A stretch of 64,000 bases of DNA from positions 434,001 through 498,000 of the forward strand of contig NZ_JANLNM010000001.1 of the NCBI RefSeq assembly GCF_024701975.1. Direction: 5' to 3'. A program made the position numbers and the translations under genes. The notes beneath the pieces were generated by a model. The model was not told where the DNA came from and did no database searches. It saw only the letters and a list, made by a program, of their open reading frames with translations. Source of the stretch: Variovorax sp. ZS18.2.2 (lineage in GTDB: Bacteria > Pseudomonadota > Gammaproteobacteria > Burkholderiales > Burkholderiaceae_C). This document shows, piece by piece, positions 9,117-20,135 of the stretch; the first letter of the stretch is position 1, and the number at the start of each line of letters is the position of its first letter.

Positions 9117-9922
9117 CGGCGGCGGATATGAAGGCGGGGCAGGGCGCGCTGTCGTGCGCGGGCGCCGAGGTGCGCATCGGCGCGAAGACCTTGCTGGCGA
9201 ATGCCTCCGTCGAACTGGCGCCGGGCCGCGTGACCGCGATCCTCGGGCCGAACGGCGCGGGCAAGTCGACGTTGCTGTCGGTGTTGTCCGGCCAGCGCGA
9301 ACCGACGCGGGGCCGGGCGACTCTCGACGGCCGGCCGCTCGCGGACCACGGCATGCCGACGCTGGCACTGCGTCGCGCGCTGATGCCGCAGGAAAGCGCG
9401 GTCGCTTTCGACTTCACCGCGCACGACATCGTCGCGCTGGGGCGCTACCCCCACCGCCGGGCGCCCGATCGCGACGAGGACGGAATCATTGCCGAGGCGA
9501 TGGCGCTGACCGACGTGACGGCGCTGGCGCCGCGCGTGCTCAACACGCTGTCGGGCGGCGAGAAGGCCCGGGTTCATCTGGCGCGGGCGCTGGCGCAGCT
9601 CTGGCATCCGCGCTCCGACGGCGCGACGCGTTGGCTGCTGCTCGACGAGCCCACTGCCGCGCTGGACCTGGCGCATCAGCATTCGGCGATGCGCCTCTTG
9701 CGTGCCTGGGCGGCACGGGGCGTGGGCGTGGTGGCCGTGCTGCACGACCTGAACCTCGCGCGTCGCTATGCCGACGAGGTGGTGGTGCTGGGTGCTGCGG
9801 ATGGTTTGCGGCAGGGGCCGACCGCCGAGGTGCTTCAACCTGCGCTGATCGAGGCGGTCTGGGGTATGCCCTGCCAGCCGGTCGCCAGCGCGGACGGCAC
9901 GGTGCAGTACCTGTTCGGCTGA
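9113..9922 (+). CDS. hmuV: Hemin ABC transporter ATP-binding protein
   Basis: A 269-residue ABC ATPase. Walker A is GPNGAGKST with K51, the signature is LSGGEKARV, and Walker B is WLLLDEPTAALD, followed by the H-loop VAVLHDLN. It energises HmuU. The chosen start overlaps the hmuU stop, and a slightly later ATG at 9128 is possible. It is the last gene of the heme operon; no clear terminator follows and the next gene is on the opposite strand. Confidence 0.94.
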   Translation: MTAADMKAGQGALSCAGAEVRIGAKTLLANASVELAPGRVTAILGPNGAGKSTLLSVLSGQREPTRGRATLDGRPLADHGMPTLALRRALMPQESAVAFDFTAHDIVALGRYPHRRAPDRDEDGIIAEAMALTDVTALAPRVLNTLSGGEKARVHLARALAQLWHPRSDGATRWLLLDEPTAALDLAHQHSAMRLLRAWAARGVGVVAVLHDLNLARRYADEVVVLGAADGLRQGPTAEVLQPALIEAVWGMPCQPVASADGTVQYLFG

Positions 9923-9943
9923 GGCCTCGGCACCGGGGCGCGC

Positions 9944-10702
9944 TCAGGTCCAATCGAAAGTGAAGAGCGCGATCGAATCCTGCGGGTCGTAGAACAGCAG
10001 GATGCTGTCCGCGCCATGCAGACAGTAGTTGTAGCCCGGCACGTGCGCGATGAAGCGGAAGCGGCGGCCGTCCGCCGTGAGAGGGGCGGGGTCGCCCGCA
10101 GGATTCCGGTCGATAGGCCATTCGCTGCTCTCGGACCAATTGCCTTCGAAGGCTTCTCCGCCCAATTGCGCCAGCAGGGGCAGCGGGTCGCCGTCGCTGT
10201 CGAAGCCGCGAATTTCCCGGCGTTTGTGCAGCAGCGCGAGGGTGTCCGGGTCGCGCACATTCCTGGCGCCGGTTCGCATGATGTCCAGTCGATGGCAGCC
10301 TGCGTAGTGCGCTTGCATCGCGGCAAAGGCCAGGTGCGAATCCTCGTGGCGGATATCGAGCTCGGTGCGAAACGACGGCGACAGGTCCGGATCGTTGACC
10401 TCGAAGTACCGCCAATCCCCGAGCAGCGTGTAGCGGTCGTCCTTCAGTTCGAAGGCCAGCCAGTTGGGGCGCAGGAACTCGCCGTGGTGGGCAACCGTCG
10501 ATTGGCCGATCAATCCCTCATAGGGCTCGATCGGGCTCAGCATGTGGATGCGGCCTTGCCAAGCGGGGTCGACGGCGCTCAGGTCGATGGTGCACAGCGG
10601 ATGCAGATGCCGCGCGTACCGGTCGACGGGGTCGCTGAAGACGTCGACCGGGTCGGGGAACGGATGCAGGAAAGGCGCGGGTTGGCGGATATCCGTGACC
10701 AT
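9944..10702 (-). CDS. Conserved-looking protein of unknown function
   Basis: A 252-residue soluble, acidic protein without a signal peptide or membrane segment. I recognise no family. It is rich in W, Y, F, D and H, with blocks such as LLGDWRYFEVNDPD, HLAFAAMQAHYAGCH and a C-terminal DSIALFTFDWT, reminiscent of a compact beta-rich fold. It is convergent with hmuV (21-base gap) and lies 22 bases downstream of ppsR on the same strand, so it may be transcribed with ppsR. Codon use looks like its neighbours, which supports a real gene. Confidence 0.7.
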   Translation of the reverse strand: MVTDIRQPAPFLHPFPDPVDVFSDPVDRYARHLHPLCTIDLSAVDPAWQGRIHMLSPIEPYEGLIGQSTVAHHGEFLRPNWLAFELKDDRYTLLGDWRYFEVNDPDLSPSFRTELDIRHEDSHLAFAAMQAHYAGCHRLDIMRTGARNVRDPDTLALLHKRREIRGFDSDGDPLPLLAQLGGEAFEGNWSESSEWPIDRNPAGDPAPLTADGRRFRFIAHVPGYNYCLHGADSILLFYDPQDSIALFTFDWT

Positions 10703-10724
10703 TTGCTATCAAAAATGCAGCAAC

Positions 10725-11546
10725 TCAGTACGTCAGCCGCTCCGGCCGCAGCTCCTGCAGGATCGTCGTCGCGATTTCCTCGATCGACTTGGTCGTGGTC
10801 GAGAGCCAGCGGATGCCGGCGCGCCGCATCATCGCCTCGGCCTCGCTCACCTCGTGGCGGCAGTTCTCCAGGCTCGCGTAGCGCGAATCGGGGCGCCGCT
10901 CGTTGCGGATCTCGCTCAGGCGCTCGGGCTGGATCGTCAGGCCGAAGATCTTCTTGCGGTGTGGCATCAGGGCCGGCGGCAGCTGGCGGCGGTCGAAATC
11001 CTCGGGAATCAGCGGGTAGTTAGCGGCTTTCAGGCCGTGCTGCATCGCCAGGTAGAGCGAAGTGGGCGTCTTGCCGCTGCGGCTCACGCCCACCAGGATG
11101 ACGTCGGCGCCCTGCAGGTCGCGGTTGCTCTGGCCGTCGTCGTGCGCCAGGCTGAAGTCGATGGCGGCGATGCGGGCGTTGTATTCCTTGCTCTTGCTCA
11201 CGTCGCTGAAGCGGCCGATGCGGTGGTTCGACTTCACCGCCAGCTCGATTTCCAGCGGCCGCACGAAGGTGCCGAACATGTCCAGCAGCATGCCCTTGCA
11301 GCCGGTCTCGATCACTTCCAGCACGTCCATGTTGGCCAGCGTGGTGAAGACGATGGGCCGCACGCCCTCGAGTTCGGCCGTGTGGTTGATCTGCCGCACC
11401 GCCTGGTGCGCCTTGTCGACCGTGTCGGTGAAAGGCAGCCGCACATGGCGCGGCTTCATCTCGAACTGGGCCAGCACGGCGTTGCCGAAAGTCTCGGCGG
11501 TGATGCCGGTGCCGTCGGAAATGAAGAAAACAGTGCGTGTCTGCAT
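10725..11546 (-). CDS. ppsR: PEP synthase regulatory protein (bifunctional kinase/phosphorylase)
   Basis: A 273-residue protein of the DUF299 family. It inactivates PEP synthase by ADP-dependent phosphorylation and reactivates it by Pi-dependent phosphorolysis. Motifs include [14 protein letters not shown] at the N-terminus and the P-loop [15 protein letters not shown]. The reading frame extends 29 codons upstream, but MQTRTVFF is the family start and overlaps no other gene. It is divergent from ppsA, its expected target, with 190 bases between the two starts. Confidence 0.95.
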   Translation of the reverse strand: MQTRTVFFISDGTGITAETFGNAVLAQFEMKPRHVRLPFTDTVDKAHQAVRQINHTAELEGVRPIVFTTLANMDVLEVIETGCKGMLLDMFGTFVRPLEIELAVKSNHRIGRFSDVSKSKEYNARIAAIDFSLAHDDGQSNRDLQGADVILVGVSRSGKTPTSLYLAMQHGLKAANYPLIPEDFDRRQLPPALMPHRKKIFGLTIQPERLSEIRNERRPDSRYASLENCRHEVSEAEAMMRRAGIRWLSTTTKSIEEIATTILQELRPERLTY

Positions 11547-11736
11547 GGTGTTGCTCTTGCGGCCTTGTCCTGCGGCGCGGGCGACCTTGCCACGCCTACA
11601 ATCCGGTCCATTATCGGGAATCCGCTTTCCCAACCCCCATTCTTCTCATGCAGGCCGCTTCCGCACCCAAAGCAACGACAACGATCGTGCCGTGCCGCCT
11701 GCATGCAGCACCGGTTTCAACTTCTGGAGCTTCCCC

Positions 11737-14130
<2,394 letters not shown>

Positions 14131-14133
14131 AGC

Positions 14134-14186
14134 CCCACGTGTCGGATTGCGGAAATCCCCATGGGGGGATTCCCGCGAGGCGTGGG
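14134..14186. repeat. Long imperfect hairpin after ppsA
   Basis: The inner stem pairs GGAATCCCC with GGGGATTCC around an ATGG loop, with one bulged A, and an outer stem pairs CCCACG (14134-14139) with CGTGGG (14181-14186). No proper T-run follows (only TGTTTCTG). It could be a weak terminator or an mRNA 3'-end stabiliser. Confidence 0.45.
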
Positions 14187-14262
14187 TGTTTCTGAAACAA
14201 ATTGCGTATTTGATGCCAGACTTCTGAGACTCACGGGCCTATCCCGGAAGGGGGAGACCACC

Positions 14263-14712
14263 ATGATTCTTGTGAAGACGCCAGCGGGCCATCAGGCCCT
14301 GAAGGACCGCTCGGTTCCCCTGACGCCGCGCCAACGCTCGGCCTTCATTCTTTTCGATGGCAAGCGCTCGGTCGACGAGGTGCTGGCGAACGGCATGGGC
14401 ATCGTGCGCGAGGACATCGACCACATGGTCGCGCTGGGACTTCTCGAGCCGGCAGAGGGCAGCGCTCCCGCCGAGGCCACCCCCGCCGCACCCGCGGCCG
14501 GCGCTTCCGCCCGCAGCAAGCAGCAGCGCTACAAGGACGCCTACCCCATCGCCATCCAGCTCACCGGCAGCTTGGGCCTGATGGGGTTCCGGCTCAACCT
14601 GCAGGTCGAGGGCGCGACGAGCTACGAAGACCTGCTGGCGCTGGCGCCCAAGATCCGCGCGGCGGTCGGTCCCGAGAAGGCGGCAGCCCTGGACAAGGCC
14701 CTCAACGACTGA
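14263..14712 (+). CDS. Small protein of unknown function upstream of rpsF
   Basis: A 149-residue soluble protein. The N-terminal part (residues 1-65; LTPRQRSAFILFDGKRSVDEVL) looks like a small winged-helix-type fold. An Ala/Pro linker follows (about 66-87), then a C-terminal alpha/beta part (YPIAIQLTGSLGLMGF and an Ala/Lys-rich end helix). I cannot name a family. The start at 14263 has a GGGGGAGA ribosome site; the in-frame extension to 14161 lacks one and crosses the hairpin. It sits between ppsA and the rpsF promoter and is probably monocistronic. Confidence 0.72.
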   Translation: MILVKTPAGHQALKDRSVPLTPRQRSAFILFDGKRSVDEVLANGMGIVREDIDHMVALGLLEPAEGSAPAEATPAAPAAGASARSKQQRYKDAYPIAIQLTGSLGLMGFRLNLQVEGATSYEDLLALAPKIRAAVGPEKAAALDKALND

Positions 14713-14718
14713 GGTGCC

Positions 14719-14748
14719 TTGCCGGATTGTCAATTACAGGGCTATAAT
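14719..14748 (+). promoter_or_regulatory. Promoter of the rpsF operon
   Basis: A perfect -10 TATAAT at 14743-14748 lies 18 bases after TTGCCG at 14719-14724. The leader to rpsF is about 75 bases, long enough for the S6:S18 feedback RNA known upstream of rpsF in many bacteria, although I could not recognise that motif with confidence. Confidence 0.7.
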
Positions 14749-14828
14749 CGCCGGCTTTGCCTTGCCACACTGCGCCCGACGCTGCAGGTGGCTTTTCCTC
14801 TTCCTCGGAAGAATCCACAAGGAGTGCC

Positions 14829-15203
14829 ATGCGTCACTACGAAATCATTTTGCTGATCCACCCGGATCAGAGCGAGCAAGTTCCGGCCATGCTGGAGCGC
14901 TACAAGGGCCTGATCACGGCCGGCGGTGGCAAGGTCCATCGCGTTGAAGACTGGGGCCGCCGTCAGCTGGCGTACCAGATCAACAAGCTCAACAAGGCGC
15001 ACTACCTGTGCGTCAACATCGAAGCCGAGCAAACCGTGATGGGCGAACTGGAACACGCGTTCAAGTTCAACGATGCCGTGCTGCGTCACCTCACCGTCCA
15101 GAAGAAGAAGGCCGACACCGGTCCTTCGTCGATGATGAAGACGGTCGAGCGCGAAGAAGCCCGCAAGGCCCAGCAGGCCGAATACGCCGCCAACAACAAC
15201 TGA
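14829..15203 (+). CDS. rpsF: 30S ribosomal protein S6
   Basis: A 124-residue S6 protein with the classic [18 protein letters not shown] start, the [14 protein letters not shown] motif and a Gln/Ala/Asn-rich charged tail. It binds the central domain of 16S rRNA together with S18, encoded two genes downstream. The start at 14829 follows an AAGGAG site; the upstream in-frame codons include the promoter. First gene of rpsF-priB-rpsR-rplI. Confidence 0.98.
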   Translation: MRHYEIILLIHPDQSEQVPAMLERYKGLITAGGGKVHRVEDWGRRQLAYQINKLNKAHYLCVNIEAEQTVMGELEHAFKFNDAVLRHLTVQKKKADTGPSSMMKTVEREEARKAQQAEYAANNN

Positions 15204-15207
15204 TGGC

Positions 15208-15522
15208 GTGACTGCTGCCGCTCTGGCAACCGGTGTCAATCAGCTGCTGCTGACCGCCTCGGTTGCCGAACTCGGAGCCTTGCGATACACGCCCGCCGGC
15301 CTGCCCGCCATCGACCTCCGACTCGAACACGAGTCGACCCTCGATGAAGCAGGAAAACCCCGGCAGGTGAAGACGGCCCTCAAGGCCGTTGCCTTCGGCG
15401 CCATCGCCGAGCGGCTCGCAAGACAGTCGATGGGAAGTCTCTGGCGTTTTCAGGGGTTTCTCGCGACACCGGGCAACGGTAAGCATCCGGTCCTGCACAT
15501 CCAGGATTTTCAGCAAGATTAA
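15208..15522 (+). CDS. priB: Primosomal replication protein N
   Basis: A 104-residue single-OB-fold protein that binds ssDNA and PriA during replication restart. Family features are NQLLLTASVAELGALRYTPAGLPA at the N-terminus and a C-terminal FLATPGNGKHPVLHIQDF. The start codon is GTG; a nearby ATG at 15203 is followed at once by a stop. The gene sits 4 bases after rpsF and before rpsR, the usual betaproteobacterial place. Confidence 0.94.
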   Translation: MTAAALATGVNQLLLTASVAELGALRYTPAGLPAIDLRLEHESTLDEAGKPRQVKTALKAVAFGAIAERLARQSMGSLWRFQGFLATPGNGKHPVLHIQDFQQD

Positions 15523-15543
15523 TTTTCGACAAGAGGTCCCCAA

Positions 15544-15825
15544 ATGGCCACGTTCAAGAAATTCAACAAAGACAAGCGCCCGAAGCGCAACACCCAGTCG
15601 CTGCTGTTCAAGCGCAAGCGCTTCTGCCGTTTCACCGTCGCTGGCGTCGAGGAAATCGACTACAAGGACATCGACACGCTGCGTGACTTCATCAGCGAAA
15701 ACGGCAAGATCATCCCCGCACGCCTGACCGGCACGCGCGCGATCTACCAGCGCCAGCTCAACACCGCCATCAAGCGCGCCCGCTTCCTGGCCATGGTCCC
15801 GTACAGCGACCAACACCGCGTCTAA
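15544..15825 (+). CDS. rpsR: 30S ribosomal protein S18
   Basis: A 93-residue basic protein with the S18 core [20 protein letters not shown], then [19 protein letters not shown] and [11 protein letters not shown]. It pairs with S6 on the small subunit platform. The N-terminus [12 protein letters not shown] is a common betaproteobacterial extension. An AGGTCC site precedes the ATG. Confidence 0.98.
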   Translation: MATFKKFNKDKRPKRNTQSLLFKRKRFCRFTVAGVEEIDYKDIDTLRDFISENGKIIPARLTGTRAIYQRQLNTAIKRARFLAMVPYSDQHRV

Positions 15826-15837
15826 GGAGCCGACACC

Positions 15838-16290
15838 ATGCAAGTCATTCTTCTGGACAAGGTCGTCAACCTCGGCACCCTCGGCGAAATCGTCAAGGTC
15901 AAGGACGGTTACGCACGCAACTTCCTGATTCCGTCGGGCCGCGCTCGCCGCGCTACCGCTGCCAACAAGGCCGAATTCGAAGCCAAGCGCGTCGAACTCG
16001 AAAAGGCTGCGGCCGCCAAGCTGGCCGAAATGCAAGCCCAAGGCGAAAAGCTCGGCGGCACGACCGTCAAGCTGACGCAAAAGGCTGGCGTCGACGGCCG
16101 CCTGTTCGGCTCGGTCACCAACAGCGACATCGCTGAAGAACTGGGCAAGCAAGGCTACAAGGTTGCCAAGTCGCAAGTGCGTCTGCCCAACGGCCCGATC
16201 AAGGTTGTTGGCGACAGCACCGTGAGCGTTGCGCTGCACACCGACGTGGTCGTCGAGATCACCGTGACGGTCTACGGCGAAACCGCCTGA
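15838..16290 (+). CDS. rplI: 50S ribosomal protein L9
   Basis: A 150-residue protein with the L9 signature start [32 protein letters not shown], a long connecting helix rich in Lys, Glu and Ala (about 45-75), and the C-terminal rRNA-binding domain. It binds 23S rRNA and helps maintain the reading frame. It lies 12 bases after rpsR and is followed by a strong terminator. Confidence 0.98.
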   Translation: MQVILLDKVVNLGTLGEIVKVKDGYARNFLIPSGRARRATAANKAEFEAKRVELEKAAAAKLAEMQAQGEKLGGTTVKLTQKAGVDGRLFGSVTNSDIAEELGKQGYKVAKSQVRLPNGPIKVVGDSTVSVALHTDVVVEITVTVYGETA

Positions 16291-16318
16291 TCGCTTGCGG
16301 CGCTTCGTGCGCTGCCGC

Positions 16319-16348
16319 AAAAGCCGCCTTCGGGCGGCTTTTCTTTTT
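16319..16348 (+). terminator. Terminator of the rpsF-rplI operon
   Basis: A perfect stem AAAAGCCGCC/GGCGGCTTTT with a TTCG tetraloop is followed by CTTTTTG. It separates the ribosomal protein genes from dnaB. Confidence 0.88.
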
Positions 16349-16354
16349 GCGAAT

Positions 16355-16445
16355 GTTGCCCCCCCGGCTTTTCGCTGCGCGTAACGCCACCCCCCGAGGG
16401 GGCCGCGCGGCTCGCCTTGGGGCGGCCCGGCGGCGCCCGCCTGCG
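16355..16445. repeat. GC-rich intergenic repeat-like element
   Basis: A non-coding stretch before dnaB contains the block CCCCCCGAGGGGG (a C5-GA-G5 hairpin), then CCGCGCGG and GGGGCGGCCCGGCGG. It resembles intergenic repeats I recall from Comamonadaceae genomes. A possibly related element occurs at 29700-29800. Function is unknown. Confidence 0.5.
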
Positions 16446-16546
16446 TTTTCCAGCGCGCTGCACTGGAAGATCACTGTTTATTCACAACCTTGTCCACAAG
16501 CGCAGCGCCGTGCGCGGCTTAGCATGCAGGGTTGCAAGGGAAGTCC

Positions 16547-17953
16547 ATGTCCGCCGTTTTCTCCTACTCCGACGGTAATTCGTCGGCCGACCGCCAGATC
16601 GCCCAACTGCGCATTCCGCCTCACTCCATCGAGGCCGAATCGAGCGTGCTCGGTGGCCTGCTGCTCGACAACGGCGCCTGGGACCGAATGGGCGACTTGC
16701 TGGTCGACGACGACTTCTACCGTCACGAGCACAAGCTGATCTACGCCGCCATCGGCGGACTGATCAATGCCAGCAAGGCGGCCGACGTCATCACCGTCTT
16801 CGAGCGGTTGCAGAGCCTGGGCAAGGCCGACGATATCGGCGGGCTGGTCTACCTGAACTCGCTCGCGCAGTACGTGCCGAGCGCGAGCAACATCCGGCGC
16901 TATGCGGAGATCGTGCGCGAGCGCTCGATCCTGCGAAAGCTCGTCTCCGCCAGCGACGAGATCGCGACCAACGCCTTCAACCCGCAGGGCAAGCCGGTCG
17001 ACAAGATCCTGGACGAAGCCGAACAGAAGATCTTCAACATCGGCGAGGAAGGCTCGCGGATGAAGCAAGGCTTCCAGAGCATGGACGCCCTGGTGGTCGA
17101 ACTGCTTGACCGCGTGACCGAGATGGCCGAGAACCCGAACGACATCACGGGCGTGCGCACGGGCTTTCACGACTTCGACAAGATGACCTCGGGCCTGCAG
17201 CCGGGCGACATGATCGTGCTGGCCGCGCGTCCCTCGATGGGCAAGACCTCGCTGGCAATCAACATCGCCGAGCATGTGGCGCTCAACGAAGGATTGCCCG
17301 TTGCCGTGTTCTCGATGGAAATGGGCGCCTCCCAACTGGCGGTGCGTATCGTCGGCTCGATCGGCCGCATCGACCAGGGGCACCTGCGCACCGGCAAGCT
17401 CAGTGACGAGGAGTGGCCGCGCCTGACCGAAGCCATCGAGAAGCTGCGCACCGTGTCGCTGCACATCGACGAGACGCCGGGCCTTTCCACCAGCGAACTG
17501 CGCGCCAATGCACGCCGACTCGCGCGCCAGTACGGGCGCCTGGGGCTGATCGTGGTCGACTACCTGCAACTCATGTCGACCAGCACGAGCGGCGACGAGA
17601 ACCGCGCCACGGCGGTGGGCGAAATTTCGCGGGGCCTGAAGATGCTCGCCAAGGAACTCAAGTGCCCGGTGATCGCGCTCTCGCAGCTCAGCCGCGGCGT
17701 GGAAAGTCGCACCGACAAGCGCCCGATGATGAGCGACTTGCGCGAATCAGGCGCGATCGAGCAGGACGCGGACATCATCATGTTCATCTACCGCGACGAC
17801 TACTACGACAAGAACAGCAAGGAGCCGGGCGTGGCCGAGGTGATCATCAGCAAGCACCGGAACGGCCCGACCGGCACCATCAAGCTGGCCTTCCTGAAGC
17901 CGATCACCAAGTTCGAGAACCTGGAAGGCTACAGCCACAGCGACCAGTACTGA
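16547..17953 (+). CDS. dnaB: Replicative DNA helicase
   Basis: A 468-residue hexameric helicase of the replication fork. The N-terminal domain starts with the family motif RIPPHSIEAESSVLGGLL. The RecA-like C-terminal domain carries Walker A RPSMGKTS, the Walker B region LIVVDYLQLM and the arginine-rich SQLSRGVESR. The ATG at 16547 is chosen for its AAGGGA site; an alternative ATG lies 5 codons upstream. It is convergent with the WYL regulator. Confidence 0.97.
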   Translation: MSAVFSYSDGNSSADRQIAQLRIPPHSIEAESSVLGGLLLDNGAWDRMGDLLVDDDFYRHEHKLIYAAIGGLINASKAADVITVFERLQSLGKADDIGGLVYLNSLAQYVPSASNIRRYAEIVRERSILRKLVSASDEIATNAFNPQGKPVDKILDEAEQKIFNIGEEGSRMKQGFQSMDALVVELLDRVTEMAENPNDITGVRTGFHDFDKMTSGLQPGDMIVLAARPSMGKTSLAINIAEHVALNEGLPVAVFSMEMGASQLAVRIVGSIGRIDQGHLRTGKLSDEEWPRLTEAIEKLRTVSLHIDETPGLSTSELRANARRLARQYGRLGLIVVDYLQLMSTSTSGDENRATAVGEISRGLKMLAKELKCPVIALSQLSRGVESRTDKRPMMSDLRESGAIEQDADIIMFIYRDDYYDKNSKEPGVAEVIISKHRNGPTGTIKLAFLKPITKFENLEGYSHSDQY

Positions 17954-17969
17954 CGCGAACGCAGCGAGG

Positions 17970-18716
17970 TCAAACGGCCGAAGGACCTTGGGCCTTCGAC
18001 GGCCATTTCTGGGGTTCCGGCGGCGTCGTCTCCACCTGCCGGGCCTTTACCTGGCGCAGCAGGTCGGCCAGCGTCTTGCCCGGTTCGTCGCGAAAGCGCT
18101 CGGGCAGCACCTCGACGGCATCCATGCGATCGACGCGAAACCCGCGAAAGTCGTTGCGCAGTTCGCACCAGGTCGAGAGCGTCCAGACCTTTCCCCAGTA
18201 GAAGCAGCCGAGCGGCCGCACCGTGCGCTCGCTGGCATCGCCGGACACGTCGCGGTAGTTCAGGCGCAGCTTCTGGCGCGCCTGCACGGCCTCGCGCAAG
18301 GCCTGCAGCCGGGCGCCCATCACGTCGTCCAGCCCCAGCGCGGGCGCATAGAGCGCCAGCGCCTCCGCCGAGACGCGCGCGGCCGGCGGCAGCACCGAGA
18401 GGATCTTGCCCAGCCCCGCTTCGATGTCGCGCGCCAGCGCCGGGTCGACCCAGCTCTGCGCGAGCCGCGCCGCGGCCACGAGCGCCGAGGCCTCGTCTTG
18501 CGTGAACATCAGCGGCGGCAGCTCGAAGCCCACGCCCAGCCGGTAGCCCACGCCGGCTTCGCCTTCTATCGGCACGCCCTGGTGCTGCAGGTCGGCCACG
18601 TCGCGGTACACCGTGCGCTCCGAAACCTCCAGGCGCTGCGCGAGAAATGCGGCCGTGGTGAGCCGGCGGCCGCGGATGAGCTGCACGAGCTGGAAGAGGC
18701 GGTCGGCGCGGCGCAT
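17970..18716 (-). CDS. HTH-WYL family transcriptional regulator (YafY type)
   Basis: A 248-residue regulator with an N-terminal HTH_11 domain (RADRLFQLVQLIRGRRLTTAAFLAQRLEVSERTVYRDV) and a WYL ligand-binding region from about residue 140. WYL domains sense nucleic acids or small ligands and often control DNA-damage or phage-defence genes. Its start overlaps the stop of the MGMT-like gene by one base (TGATG), so it is the last gene of a translationally coupled cassette and may autoregulate it. Confidence 0.88.
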   Translation of the reverse strand: MRRADRLFQLVQLIRGRRLTTAAFLAQRLEVSERTVYRDVADLQHQGVPIEGEAGVGYRLGVGFELPPLMFTQDEASALVAAARLAQSWVDPALARDIEAGLGKILSVLPPAARVSAEALALYAPALGLDDVMGARLQALREAVQARQKLRLNYRDVSGDASERTVRPLGCFYWGKVWTLSTWCELRNDFRGFRVDRMDAVEVLPERFRDEPGKTLADLLRQVKARQVETTPPEPQKWPSKAQGPSAV

Positions 18717-19183
18717 CAGCGCGTTCCGGAGAGCTTCTTGGCGAAGTCCTCGACGAAGTAGCGCTTGCCGCGCTGCACGACCGTGTGGCCTTCGGCTTCG
18801 AGCCTGGCCATTTGCGCCTCGATGCCGCCGGGGTACTTGGGGTTGAGTTCGCCGCCGATCTTGAGGGTGCGCCAGTAGGGCGTCCGGTCTTCCGGCTTCG
18901 GCGACTCTTCGGTGGCGTGCGCGACCATGTGCGCAAAGATCGCCGTGGTCACGGTGCAGCCGATGGTGGCGCGGTGGCGCACCGCGATGTCCTCGCCGAT
19001 GCCGAGCACCGTGGCGAGCCGGCCCTCGGGAATGCCGCGCATCGCTTCCTCGACCTCACGCGGAGAGGGCGTGGCGATGGTGCCCTCGCCGTGGCGCTTG
19101 CGCATGGGCGGAGGGATCTCCTTGACGTTCGGCAGGTGCGGGTAGCTGGCGAGTCTGTCGCGCCAGCTCTTCTTCATGCTCAT
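18716..19183 (-). CDS. MGMT/alkyltransferase-like protein without acceptor cysteine
   Basis: A 155-residue protein of the MGMT-like family: SWRDRLA start, PEGRLATVLGIGEDIA helix-turn-helix part, and a C-terminal KYPGGIEAQMARLEAEGH. In true O6-alkylguanine methyltransferases the active motif is PCHR. The likely aligned segment here is P102-Y-W-R105, so the methyl acceptor is missing, as in alkyltransferase-like proteins (usually PWHR). C76 in TIGCTVTT is elsewhere. It probably binds alkylated or otherwise altered DNA or acts in regulation. ATG at 19183 overlaps the previous stop by 4 bases. Confidence 0.75.
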   Translation of the reverse strand: MSMKKSWRDRLASYPHLPNVKEIPPPMRKRHGEGTIATPSPREVEEAMRGIPEGRLATVLGIGEDIAVRHRATIGCTVTTAIFAHMVAHATEESPKPEDRTPYWRTLKIGGELNPKYPGGIEAQMARLEAEGHTVVQRGKRYFVEDFAKKLSGTR

Positions 19184-19629
19184 GCAACTCCGATGTGGAT
19201 CGCCACCTTGTCTGGCCCCTCGTAGGCTTCGAAATCGCTGCGGTAGCGGCGCGCGATTTCCGGGTGCGCCTCGAAATACTGCCAGATGCGCTGCCAGGTG
19301 GCGATCACCATCTGCGGCATCTCGCCCTGGCCGGTAAAGACGAGGTAGTCGCCGGCTTCGATGGCCACGCTGTCCGCGCCCTCCGAGACGGCCACGCCGA
19401 CGGTGATGTCGAAGGGGCCATGGGCGTCGGATTCGTAGGCGGAGTAGATGCCGAAGATGCGCGTGTCGCGCGTGCGATGGGGCGTCGATTCATAGGTCTG
19501 CTCGCCGAAGAAGCGGCCCCACAGCGCGCCGATGCGGGCTGTGACGGGATCGTTTTCTTCGCGGTTGGTCGTGCGGACCGTGAGGCCGGCGACCCGGAAG
19601 GCGTCGTGGTGTTGGCGGGCGGGTTCCAT
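19180..19629 (-). CDS. GyrI-like/effector-binding domain protein
   Basis: A 149-residue single-domain protein resembling the AraC-type effector-binding (GyrI-like) fold: FRVAGLTVRTTNRE, then IGALWGRFFGE, FGIYSAYESDAHGPFDITVGV, and IATWQRIWQYFEAHPE. Such stand-alone domains bind small hydrophobic compounds or sequester toxins. The start at 19629 has an AGGAGAA site; the upstream in-frame part is intergenic. It lies between the EVE and MGMT-like genes. Confidence 0.8.
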   Translation of the reverse strand: MEPARQHHDAFRVAGLTVRTTNREENDPVTARIGALWGRFFGEQTYESTPHRTRDTRIFGIYSAYESDAHGPFDITVGVAVSEGADSVAIEAGDYLVFTGQGEMPQMVIATWQRIWQYFEAHPEIARRYRSDFEAYEGPDKVAIHIGVA

Positions 19630-19679
19630 GGGTTCTTCTCCTGCGTTTGCGCTGTGCGGCGATGTTCGGGTGTTGCTGC

Positions 19680-20129
19680 TCAAAGGACGAGCGTTTTCAG
19701 GTCTGCCTTCATGGTCCGGGCGATCAATGCCATGTCGGCATCGGTCACGTCGAACATGCCGAAGCGGAACTTGTAGCCCCATTGCTTGGGCGTCTCGATG
19801 AAGGCAAGGCGCTCGATCAGCGGCGCGATGGGTGCTTCGTGCGACGCTGCATAGCTCAGGTCGCGGCGCCAGGGGATGAAGCCGCCGCCCATGTCGAATT
19901 CGTAGGGCTCGCCCGGCAGCACGATGCCGATCGACACGAAGCTCTGCAGCTTGTCCGTGCCGCCGAACACCGTGGCCGGCGAATAGTAGGCCACGCGGTC
20001 GCCCGCGGCGACCCGCTTGAGCGGGCCCAGCTTGCCGTGGCCGACCTGCATGAAGCCGAGCGGCTTGTGGTCGCGCCCGCGCCGGGCATGTTCGGCGCTC
20101 GCGACGGCGATCCAGTTGCGCTGTGCCAT
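19680..20129 (-). CDS. EVE domain-containing protein
   Basis: A 149-residue EVE/PUA-like protein. The N-terminus [14 protein letters not shown], the motif [27 protein letters not shown] and the C-terminal [10 protein letters not shown] match the EVE family, previously annotated as UPF0310. EVE domains recognise modified bases in DNA, and some occur in restriction systems. Here it stands alone, 6 bases after a VOC gene and 50 bases before the GyrI-like gene. Confidence 0.85.
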   Translation of the reverse strand: MAQRNWIAVASAEHARRGRDHKPLGFMQVGHGKLGPLKRVAAGDRVAYYSPATVFGGTDKLQSFVSIGIVLPGEPYEFDMGGGFIPWRRDLSYAASHEAPIAPLIERLAFIETPKQWGYKFRFGMFDVTDADMALIARTMKADLKTLVL

Positions 20130-20135
20130 GGTGCT

